Positions 1 to 9,700 of a DNA stretch of 17,779 nt are shown piece after piece. This DNA comes from Haplosporangium gracile. Lineage: Eukaryota > Mortierellomycota > Mortierellomycetes > Mortierellales > Mortierellaceae. How positions within the stretch are numbered: the stretch's first letter is position 1; each line of letters opens with the position of its first letter. Location: NCBI GenBank assembly GCA_015499985.1, contig JAAAUF010000726.1, positions 1 to 17,779 of the forward strand, in the 5' to 3' direction. The notes under the pieces are model-generated. The model was not told where the DNA came from and made no database searches. It saw only the letters and a program-made list of their open reading frames with translations. The position numbers were made by a program, and so were the translations under genes.

Positions 1-2
1 TC

Positions 3-1056
3 GTCATTGGGTGGGATGCAGGGGAGGTCAACTCCGGTGTAATGTCGGCCAAGGATCCCAAGAACCCTAACAAGAGACACACACTCAAGATCAAGAGGAG
101 TTTTCTCTGGCGGCCGGCAGTCAAGTTTCGAGAAGATATGGAAGCGAAGAAGAAGGCGTCGCAGCCCTGACGACGCTCAGATGGTACCAACGCCATTGCT
201 GAACTCAAAACCAACCTTCCCAATTTCACCCTTGCAACACTCGATAAATATTTTGGTAACCAGCAATCTCCAGCGGGTTCTACCGGACAGAGGACCGTGC
301 TCGAAACTCTACTTGTCTTTTATCGGGACACATGGTAGCGTCGAAAGCAGTGGGATGCAGCCAAGGCCCAGCGTAGCACCCTTGATCAGGCCGTAGACGC
401 GGTCTTACGGATGGTTGAGACGATGGGCTCAAAGGTGGATGCTAAGGACGATTCTGCTTGAGATACCAAGGGTGAAGCCATAAGGAGCCTGGCTCGAGGC
501 TCGAGCAATGGAATGGATCTCCGGCTTGAACGAGTTGTCGTCTGCATAGGATTGGCTAACTTCAACTCTAGAACCGGCCTGCCCTCCAAGCATGCCAAGC
601 TCTGCCTTAACACTTGCATGACACTTTTGTGGCTTATTGAAGGTCGATGTATAGGTTAACGCATGGCACTTATTTTTTTGAGCTGTAGTAGGCGCGCCCG
701 TTTGGTGTCACCATTGTAGGCTGCAATGAATATTTTATTCGTCGGTCAAGTGTCCTCAACAAGATTGTAACGAGTTTTTACAGTCCCTTCCCAATCAATC
801 CAAGTACTGTGGCAGTTGCCGCATGCATGTCGAAAGGGATGCTGCGGGTGCCGAGAACACTGCATCGATTTGTCAGTCGCAGCTAACACACCAATGTCGT
901 CCACGCAAGTTTATGCCAAAGCCTCCTATTCCCCCTCCTCCTCCCCCGGATGTATCATCGTCTGACTGTGACAAAGGTATAACCACCCGGCGCAAAGGGC
1001 CGCTGAGCGATGACGTGTTTATTTTACGAGCTACGAAGCGACCTCGCAGGACCTAG
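3..1056 (+). pseudogene. Decayed Fanzor (eukaryotic TnpB-like RNA-guided nuclease) gene, 5' end outside the window
   Basis: Fanzors are transposon-encoded, RNA-guided DNA nucleases of eukaryotes related to bacterial TnpB. Frame 3 opens with VIGWDAGEVNSGV (from base 3), a RuvC-I-like G-x-D-x-G block with its Asp at 15-17. A basic, helical stretch follows, and a RuvC-II-like block CIGLANFNSRTGLPSKH lies at about 543-593 in the same frame. Frame 2 then carries GVTIVGCNEYF (about 704-736), and frame 1 carries a zinc ribbon: CPQQDC, then YCGSC (805-819). Next comes a RuvC-III-like ERDAAGAEN with its Asp at 838-840, then a Pro-rich and basic tail ending KRPRRT-stop. The two Asp codons are about 274 codons apart, a plausible RuvC span. 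Frame 3 is broken by stops at 168-170, 336-338, 459-461 and 657-659, and the frame changes twice between about 660 and 740. Homology-like sequence continues across the stops, so these are lesions and not introns. The catalytic Glu could not be placed. The remnant cannot encode a full protein. Family assignment rests on motif order and spacing, without a database search. Confidence 0.75.
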
Positions 1057-1308
1057 TAGTCGACAAGGAACCAGCAATCGGACTGACACTCCCCAAAGAA
1101 ATCTCGCAAGTCTTGTTGTAGCTTTTTTTGGTGCTTACATGTGGCTTTCCATATTTACAACAAAAAATTAAAACTATTGCCTTTTTGAGCGTGTGTTCGT
1201 AAGGACACCCTTTGCGTGCTTGCCCGATAACAAACCTATTGACATCACTGCATCCGGCACGACCACAGCTCTCACTTGTTCACACAAGCACATCTCCTCC
1301 AGGACACA
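1057..1308. other. Spacer between the Fanzor relic and the PPR gene
   Basis: This 252-base stretch has no gene that I can support. Its left part directly follows the last codon of the relic and would hold the right end of the element if one survives. The middle (about 1120-1185) is AT-rich. The right part is C-rich and pyrimidine-rich up to the ATG at 1309, as expected for the 5' untranslated region of the next gene. I see no clear TATA box or terminal inverted repeat. Confidence 0.4.
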
Positions 1309-3461
1309 ATGGCGGCACTACTTCGGACATCACCCAACCTCGGCCTTCGGATACGGAATCTTGTCCTGGCAAGGACACAACGACCACCAACCTCATCACT
1401 CAACACCCGATTCGCTTCCTCGCTCGACACTCCGATCAGAACAACACCCGCTTCACGCACCCATCGTCGCACAACCTTCTCTCCTCACCCTCGGAAGGAG
1501 TTTGTCTCTGCCTTTGTCGGAGGTACCAGTATTGATGACACCACACCTATACACTCTTCACCACCAGCAGCAGTAACATCAAAGTCATCATCATCATATT
1601 CAAGGAAGTCATCGCCCACGAGAGCAGTCGCTACAGCCTCGTCAGCATCAACACCCTATGGCTTGCCTAGCGGCCACTTACTTGTCACTAAGGACTTTGC
1701 TAAATATGTTCAAAAGAACCGCACACCACAGCAAGTGCTGGATCATGTCATGGAGGCGCGGTATCAGCGGGACTGGGATTTCATGCTTGGACGGATCTTA
1801 AACGAGTATCTCAAGCAGAACCAGGTTTACAACATTGAGCCTCTCATCATCGAGGTAAACACCTTTACCCTGCATGCGTTACGCTAGAATACTTGACAGT
1901 TGGAAGGCAAATGTTTGAGTAAGTAGTTGACTGACAACTCTCTTCTCTGGATAATTAGATGGAGAAACGCAGACTGTCAGTGAAGTCGGAAACATACACC
2001 ATCCTCCTCCGGGGACTCGCAACATTCGCCTTCTCTTCCTCACACACCACCGCCGCACAATCCCTCTACAGCCGCCTTAAATCACAGTACGACCACCCAC
2101 CCACCGTTGAACAGGCAAACTCCATGATCCGGATGTATCAACGTCTCGGCAACAACATCGAAGGAATGGAGCAGGTCTACAACGACATGGCCAAGAAGGG
2201 ACCCGATGCACCAACAGTCGTCACCTACGGGGCTCTGATCAAGTCCTACGGACGAATCGGAGGCGACCGGGCATTTGAGAGAGCATGGAGAGTCTGGGTC
2301 GAGTACCTAAACACGACCAATATCCGTCGGGAGGATGGAGACACGATGGATACAGGAATGCTGGGCGCCATTTTGATGACATGCAAGGAGGCACTCAACC
2401 CGGACTATGTCAGGAGAGGCTACAGGCTGTTTGAGTCCTACTATGGGATGCAGACTGGATTGCCAACACCACTGGGAGCTACGTCTGTTGTCCCCGCTGG
2501 TTTTACTGCAGGAGGAGCAGGAGGATACGGACATGTACGACACCAGGGCGGACCCCGCAAGACCTCGTCCGTTGCTTTGGACGAGTCGGCCTCGAACAAG
2601 GGCCTCATCATCAGCAAAGGAGACGAGTCCGCCAAGGCAGACGACCCGCGGCCCGAGATGTTGGAGCTTGTTATGATGATCAGTTCCCAACTCGGAGAAT
2701 TCGACCGCGGGATCCGGTACATGGATTTCATCCGTGAAACCTTTCCAGAATTCGAGCCCAGCAACCGTAATCTGACGACCTACATGCGCCTCCAAACTGC
2801 GGTCAAGGATTATAACGGAGCCTTCAGGACTTTTGATGAGATCGAGGCGTTAGGTCAGGAACATACCCGTGCCTCGTGGAAGCAGGGACTCCAGACTGCT
2901 TTCGAGGCGAACGACTGGAACAGGACGTTTGGGATGTACAACGAGTTCAAGAAGAGGAGCCAGAAGGGCCAGAGCTCGACAGGTGAAATGATCTCTCATG
3001 ATGCTTGGACTCTGGCCACGGCACTCCGGGTGGCCGTCCGGACGAACCACCTGACAGAGGCACTCGAGATCCTGCAGGAGAGCCAATGGCAGAATGTAAT
3101 CAAGAGCCGCGAGTTCCCAAGGGCAAACCTCGACATTGCCCGGGCGGCCGTCAAGGCCTACTCTGAAGTGCTCCACGGACCCGACGGAAAAGTCTCTCAG
3201 AGTAGTAGCACTGAGGAGTGGAGCAACGATGACACGAAGCGCGGTGGTGACGACAAGGGAGACAAGATTGTCAAGGGCGTGAATCTGACCCAAGAGCTGA
3301 AGACGGCGTTTAAGATCCGCAACCAACTCGAGTTTGCACTTGCAGATTACCATTCTGATGGCGGCAAGTCCTACAAGAAGCGCGCCGTTACCCATGGCGA
3401 AGAGCCTATTCTTGGCGGTGGCGAGAACTCATCCTCAAGCTCTAGTCGAGGAAGAAAATAA
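1309..3461 (+). CDS. Pentatricopeptide-repeat (PPR) protein, probably mitochondrial
   Basis: Exons are 1309-1854 and 1959-3461. The 104-nt intron (GTAAAC...TTAG, phase 0, branch-like CTGAC near 1931) joins them into 682 aa. The ATG at 1309 was chosen because it begins MAALLRTSPNLGLRIRNLVL, an Arg-rich, acid-free amphipathic stretch typical of a mitochondrial targeting sequence. The region up to about residue 125 is Ser/Thr/Pro-rich and probably disordered. Helical-hairpin repeats follow: about residues 192-227, 233-267 (with NSMIRMYQRLG), 268-302 (TYGALIKSYGRIG) and again about 452-550. A Gly-rich linker (about 350-385) separates the two blocks, and the tail is Ser/Gly-rich. PPR proteins bind organellar RNA, so a role in mitochondrial RNA processing, stability or translation is inferred. 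I cannot name an orthologue (Ccm1-like is one possibility). Exon 2 happens to start with an in-frame ATG, so an initiation there would give a form without the targeting sequence. Confidence 0.8.
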
Positions 3462-3807
3462 AAACATTCTAATTTTGAAGATCTCTTTGATGCGTTTTCG
3501 CAGTTTCTTCGTGGAAGTTGGAAGTGATGATTCTTTACGCTTATTTTGTTTGAACACACGTACGGCTTACTCGTGTTGTTTGTGAGTATTAACGCGTTTT
3601 GTCGATCAATTTGAGCTACGAACTTTCGGAAAGGTAGGTTACTTCTATGAAAGTCTGACCCCGACCCAGGCCCCTTAACAGCGTTAAGAATCATTAAAAA
3701 AAAGTGGAGCAGACTCAATCCCCACCTACAAACAAAAGAGGGAATGCCGAACCCTCATTTCTACTGTTTTGGTTCATTCATTCCACACCCGCAGCCCGGA
3801 CAAAAAC
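3462..3807. other. Intergenic: PPR 3' end and UBA4 5' region
   Basis: This stretch of 346 bases between two + strand genes holds an AT-rich 3' flank (the TAAAAACATTC after the stop at 3461 is a plausible start of the 3' untranslated region), an A8 run near 3694 and then the upstream region of the next gene. An ATG at 3744 opens a short reading frame in another frame that overlaps the UBA4 start at 3808; it matters only if transcription starts upstream of it. I see no RNA gene or repeat. Confidence 0.4.
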
Positions 3808-5916
3808 ATGTCAACGCCCACACCAACAATAGAATCCCTCGAAGTCAGGGTGAAGCGCCTCGAGCAAGAAAAGACAGCCCTCGAACAGGAAGTCCGCGCA
3901 TTGCGTCTTGAGCAGAGCATTGTGCTTGCATCAGCAGCCGGAACACATCAGCATGCAAGCAATGGAGACACAGGCACGAATGACATTCAAAAAGCGCTCT
4001 CTTCTTCTTCTTCATCTGCGTTCACGTCGTTCGAGAAGGTTACGGCGTTGACGAACCCCGAGATTGCTCGCTATGGTCGTCAATTGATCCTGCCAGACTT
4101 TGGTATCCAAGGTACATTTTTTATCATGTCTGATCAGCTTTTTTTTTTTTTTACCACTGCCACTGGTTCTTGTTTAAGGTTCTCTCTCTCTCTTTCTCTT
4201 CTCCTTCTGCAGATCCTTCTCTACATCCTCACATCAACCATTCTCATACTGCCATGAAAGAAAAAAATTAATATTCGTTGTTTGTTGCCCTCTTTCTACT
4301 ATATAGCACAAATGGATCTCAGGAACTGCTCAATGCTGGTGGTGGGCGCAGGAGGACTGGGAGCATCATGCGCGTTATACCTGGGAGCAGCAGGAATTGG
4401 TCGCCTAGGGATTGTGGACCACGACACAGTTGATATCTCGAACTTGCATCGACAGGTGATTCATAATGAGGCCAGGCAGGGCATGTCTAAAGCCCGATCC
4501 GCAGCGCTCTCGGTTCAACTGTAAGTCAACGGCAAATTTTCATACTATCCCTGCGGAGAAGATTTGTTTTCACAGAGAACGATCTTATGACCTGCATAGC
4601 TAACCCATGCACTTTTTATGGACACTTCCAGGTTGAACCCACACTGCGAAGTAGTCGCCCACGAACTGGTACTCGAGAGCTCGAACGCACAGGAGATCAT
4701 CAACGCCTACGATGTTATCATTGACGCGACAGATAATGTGGCCACGCGGTACCTGTTGAACGACGCTAGCGTGCTGGGTCAGAAGCCCCTTGTCTCTGGA
4801 TCGGCGTTGCGACTGGATGGACAATTGACAATCTACAATTACCGTGATGGGCCCTGTTATCGGTGCCTATTCCCGACCCCTCCTCCCTCTGAGACTGTGA
4901 CCAATTGCTCTGACGGTGGCGTTCTTGGTGTTGGTAAGTCATAACGGCGATGATTAATTAGAAGAGTGATTTGTCTTGTGTGACCAGGCACTGAACTAAC
5001 ATGTTTTTACCCCATTTTGTCTGCACCTAATAGTCCCTGGAATCATTGGATGCCTTCAAGCGCTGGAGGCGATCAAGATTGCTACCGGACTCAACAGTAC
5101 GTTTACTTACGCGGACTACATCTTTTCTCTCCCAGATTCCATGTCATACAAACGCTGCGCTGTTCAGTTGAACCACGACTAATCCCAATTACTTACTGTC
5201 ACCACATATTCTCATAACAAAACCCTTTGTAGAGGAGGATCCACCAACAATGACACTTTTCTCGGCAAACTCTTCAACCATGTTCAGGACCATCAAGCTG
5301 CGAAAGCGCAAGGCCGACTGTATCATGTGCGGTGACGCTCCGACGATTACCAAGCTCATCGACTATGTCCGATTCTGTGGCAGCAGCGCGACTGACAAAA
5401 CGCCAGACTTGTTCTTGATCCCTTACAACGAGCGGATAACATGCCAGGTATGGCTTTTTACGCGTTTGAAAGTGTTGCTTGCTTAGTCGTTTTTTAAGCA
5501 GGATGATTTGATGCGCGATTTAAGAGTTGGCAGAGTTGATAATTAATTGTTTTTGCTATTGGGGGGTTTTTTTTTTTTTTCCAAAAATGATGTAGAGCTA
5601 TAGCGAGGTGTTGAAGAACAGTGTACCGCATTTGCTTCTGGATGTTCGCGAAAAGGTCCAGTTTGATATCTGCAGCTTGCCCTCGTCCCTCAACATCCCC
5701 CTGAAGGTGCTTCCAAATGAGCTGGAGAAGGTTAAAGCCAGCCTTGAGGGCCACACAGATCGCCCAGTGTATGTAGTGTGTCGTCGTGGTAACGACTCGC
5801 AACCGGCGGTCAAGATATTGCAGGAGAATGGGATCACGATGGGGGAGATCAAGGACATTGTGGGTGGATTGGAAAGGTGGTCCAATGCCATTGACCCTGA
5901 CTTTCCCAAATACTAA
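3808..5916 (+). CDS. UBA4: Uba4/MOCS3: Urm1-activating E1-like adenylyltransferase with C-terminal rhodanese domain
   Basis: The family adenylates the C-terminus of Urm1 (MOCS2A in molybdopterin synthesis) and transfers sulfur to it, feeding 2-thiolation of wobble uridine in cytosolic tRNAs and protein urmylation. Exons: 3808-4111, 4307-4520, 4632-4933, 5034-5096, 5233-5447, 5596-5916; introns of 195, 111, 100, 136 and 148 nt; 472 aa, close to the human and yeast enzymes. Visible parts: N-terminal coiled coil (about 10-40), Ser run (65-70), [11 protein letters not shown] (89-99), ATP-binding GAGGLG (115-120), [14 protein letters not shown] (138-151), Lys163, ATDN with Asp207, zinc pairs Cys248/Cys251 and Cys324/Cys327, E1 cysteine Cys265 in TVTNCSDGG, and a rhodanese domain from about 367 with LLDVR and active-site Cys428 in VCRRGNDSQ. 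All key residues are present, so the enzyme looks functional. The start follows from the first in-frame ATG. Intron 1 contains a strong decoy acceptor (see findings). Only the exact residues at exon joins are inferred. Confidence 0.95.
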
Positions 5917-6756
5917 AAAGTAAAAGAAACACATAATTAAGCATGGGAATCGAGCATCCGTTGTAGATTAGTAAAAATATCATAGAATTGTTGTTCCTCC
6001 TCCGCCGATAAGCCAGGTGTGTCATGATTTTTTTTTATATTTGTCCGAACTAAAAAAAAAAAAAAAAAAAAATCGATCTTTTTTTTGTCCGTGGAATGCG
6101 ATTGGATAAAGGTGTGTGTGACTGAATTGAAATGAATAGGATTGAATACTGATATGCGATTAGAGCCCAACTGACCCCAGGGCTTGATAATAAACGAGGA
6201 CGATGGGGTGAATGGGAGAGAGAAGGGGAAGTTACAGTACTGTACTGTACATTATTGAGAGGGACAAGAAGGTTGCTCTCATTGTCCGAACTTGAGTGTG
6301 TTTGTTTGTGTGTGTCCGCGGGTGGAGTTTTAATTGCGCGTGCTGCCTTATCCGTGGATATCAACAAAAGGACAGTCAGCAAAACCAAGCAAGCAACCAA
6401 GCAAGGGGCATTAAAGAAGATTAGGAAAGGAAAGAAAGGAAAAGTGGCGTTCTGTCGTACGCGATCACATCAGCAGCATATCATCCATCAGTGCAGTCTT
6501 ATCGGCGTGCATGTTGCACTTGATACGCACGACGTATCATCATCGCCCTTCCCCCTCTCTCACTCTCGGAAATAAAAACAAAGGGGGGAGAAAGCAGCCA
6601 AAGAGGAGGCCTTTTTTTTTTTTTCTCTTTGTCCTTGTCCCTGTTCTTTGTCCTCTTCGATTAACGTCCGGCCACCTTCACCCTTTCCTCTTTTCCTCTT
6701 CTCTCACCCCTCATTCAACAAAGGCCTTCTTCTTTTTTACTTTTTTTCACATCACT
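5917..6756. other. Intergenic: UBA4 3' end and importin promoter/5' leader
   Basis: This 840-base stretch has no coding region I can support; the short minus-strand reading frames here are low-complexity and lack family features. It contains a 21-A run followed by ATCGAT and a T8 run (about 6052-6087), a short TACTG direct repeat with a CAGTACTG palindrome (about 6234-6250), GTGT-rich sequence near 6300-6318, and A/G-rich stretches around 6410-6445. From about 6540 to the ATG at 6757 the sense strand is strongly pyrimidine-rich (including a T13 run at 6612-6624), as often seen in fungal core promoters and 5' leaders. No clear TATA box is visible. Confidence 0.5.
6052..6072. repeat. A21 homopolymer, with T8 to its right
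   Basis: A run of 21 A is followed by TCGATC and eight T, so the edges could pair as an A/T hairpin around ATCGAT. It lies 136 bases after the UBA4 stop. It could be part of a polyadenylation region, or a slippage-prone tract; the sequence does not decide. Confidence 0.8.
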
Positions 6757-9700
6757 ATGGACATTCAAACCCTCTACAACCTCTTCCAGGCCACATTCCA
6801 GTCTGACCCCAACGTCCGCATCCAGGCCGAGTTGCAACTCAAGCAGGTACAGCATACTCTTTCAGTCTACCTTGATTGTTATTGTGCCTGAACAAGCTCA
6901 GCGCCAACCACACGTGCAAAATCATTGACAGGACATGTTCAACAAGATTGGTACTTACCTATAACCATTATTATCGCGACTGAAAACGCGCGCTTCTTGT
7001 TCATATAGCTCGAGGGTGCTCAGGGTGCCCTTCTGGCCTCGATGCAGATCATTGGATCCGAGGACTCTGTCCTTCACGTCCGTCAGGCTGGTGAGAGCCT
7101 TTTCAAATTTATTTACACGCTCATTACGCACTTCACCTGAAATGATTGCTGATCGTTAATATCCATGTAAAACATTACTTAGCCTCCATCTACTTCAAGA
7201 ACGCCGTCAAGCGTTACTGGTTCGAGACAGAGTCGACTCCTGCCCATCTCAAGATCTCCGAGAGCGACAAGGATGCCATCAAGAGAAGCATCCTCCAACT
7301 CCTCGCTTCGGCTCCTCAAGTCGTCCGGTACGTTGTCGATTGTCATTCCTCACTTTTTTTTATTTTTCGTTCTCCGGTTGAACAACCGTCGCTATTCGGT
7401 TGACGGATGAAAACTAACAGAACTTACTGTGACATATCCACTCTCATTACACAGTACTCAATTGCTTACTGTTCTCGGAACAATCTTGTCCAACGACTTC
7501 CCCGCTAAATACCCCGGCTACCTCACTCAGGTTCAGTCGCTGCTCCAGTCTCAAGATCCCAAGATTGTCTTTGTTGGTCTCTTGGCATTAAAGGAAGTTA
7601 CCCGCGTTTACAAGTAAGCAAGTTCGAAGGACAGGATATATCAATGCGGCTGTTTAGCGTGATAGGAATGACAATGGTTAACAACTAAACATTTCCCACT
7701 CATAGGTTCAAGGTGTCGGACCGTGAGCCCGTTGACGAGATTATTGCAACCTTTTTCCCCGTCATTCAGCAAATCGGAACAGGATTGCTCAGCGCCAACA
7801 ACGTGGAGGCCGCCGAGATGCTCAAGATCATCTTCAAGTGCTACCACCACACCATCCAGATCGACCTCTCTGAGCGCCTTCGCGACAACACCTCTTTGGT
7901 TCCTTGGGGAACTCTTTTCATTCAGATGGTTGAGAAGCCCGTCCCTACTGAGGGCTTGCCCACTGACTTGGAGGAGTTGGAGAAGCATCCCTGGTGGAAG
8001 GCCAAACGCTGGGCATACCAGTGCTTGAACCGTCTGTACACTCGCTACGGAAACCCTACTGCTTTGACTTCCGAGTCGAAGTTCAAGCCCTTTGCCAACA
8101 GCTTCATTGTCAACTTTGCCCCCAACATTTTGACTGCTTACCTTAAGCAGGTTGAGCTCTGGGTTGCCAAGCAGGCTTGGCTCAGCCCTCGCGTCCTTTG
8201 CTTGATGGGCAACTTTTTCGAGGAGAGGTAAGAATCCGCTATATGATTTGCTCCGCAACAGTGATGAATCCTTCGCGACATGGGCCCTAATAAGCGTTTC
8301 TTTTTTCATATAGTGTCAAGGATAAGCACATCTGGTCGATGATGAAGCCCCACTCCGAGACTTTGATCACTCACTTTGTCTTCCCCCAGTTGTGCTTCAC
8401 CTCTGAGGACGAGACCCTCTGGGTCGATGATCCCGTCGAATACGTCCACGCCAAGATTGGTACCGTCCATATCTGCTGCAACACCAGCGAGATTTTTTTT
8501 TTTTTTTTTTTTTTGTTTTTCTTTCTTTCCTGCTAACAAATTTTTTTTTTTTTTTTTTGGTGTTCTCATGACTTGCTGGCTAACAATTCTTTGTTTTTTT
8601 ACTTTCGGAATCACTTTTTTGATTAGACGTTCTTGAGGATTTCACCAGCCCTTCGACGGCCGCCACCAATTTCATGACCGTCATGGCCCGTTACAGACAG
8701 AACGCTTTCATGCAGATCCTCGCTCTCGCCAACAGCGTCCTCCAAAAGTACAACGGGTCTCCTGCCGAGGCTAAGAGCCCCAGAGAGAAGGATGGTGCTC
8801 TTGTCATGATCGGTGCCCTTGCCCCCTTGATCCTCCGCAAGGTAATATTCACTTTTTTTTTTTGTTTTTGTGTGTGTTGCTGAGCTAATTTATTGAAGAA
8901 ACTCACTAACAAAAGTAACTGAAAACTTTTAAATTTGAATAGAAATCGTTGTCGTCGATGATGGAGCCCTTCTTTGTCAACCACGTCTTCCCCGAGTTCA
9001 AGAGCCAGTATCCTTTCCTCCGTGCTCGTGTACGTGCACATTGATCAATCTCAGTGACAAAGGATGATCCGATCTTGATTGATAGTTCCTTAACCCTATT
9101 ATGTTAATTGAAAATAGGCTTGCGAGATGGTCAACCAGTTCAGTGATTTGGACTTTGAGGATTCGAACAACATTGGATTTGCTTTCAACAGCTTGATGGA
9201 GAGTCTCCGCGACAGCCAGCTCCCCGTCAAGGTCACTGCCGCCTTGGCCCTCCGCCCCATGATCCGTCACGAGGCCGTTTGCGAGGCCATGAAGCCCCAC
9301 CTCCAGTTCATCATGCACGAGCTCTTGGCGATGACCAACCAGATCGATGTCGATACCCTCTCCGAGGTCATGGACGAGTTCGTTGAGGTCTTTGCTCAGG
9401 ATTTGGCGCCCTTTGCTGTCCAGCTCTGCGAGCAGTTGCGTGACACCTTCCTCAGGATCTGTGCCGACATGGGCCCCAACGCCGATGGTGTCGAGGCTAT
9501 CACTGACCATGCGATCGACGAAGCTTCGGACAAGACTATGGCTGCGATGGGTGTTCTGAAGACCATGGGTACCTTGATCCTGAGCTTGGAGAGCACGCCT
9601 GAGGTGTTGAACCAGCTCGAGATTGCGCTCATGCCCGTTATTACCTTCACGCTCCAGAACTCGATCATTGACCTGTTTGATGGAGTATTTGAGATCATTG

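Noticed and set aside
168..461. Reading the stops in the Fanzor relic as introns to be spliced out
   Set aside because: Protein-like sequence in the same frame continues on both sides of each stop with no good GT-AG pair needed, which fits point lesions better than introns.
6050..6400. 116-codon minus-strand frame upstream of importin with a hydrophobic start
   Set aside because: It ends in a translated homopolymer (poly-Phe), has no homology-like feature, and lies in a gap between genes.
6933..6951. A 19-base candidate microexon in importin intron 1 (TGACAG before it, GTACTT after it)
   Set aside because: Its inclusion would shift the frame (19 is not a multiple of 3), whereas joining 6846 to 7009 directly keeps the family sequence continuous. 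It could at most be a rare non-productive form.
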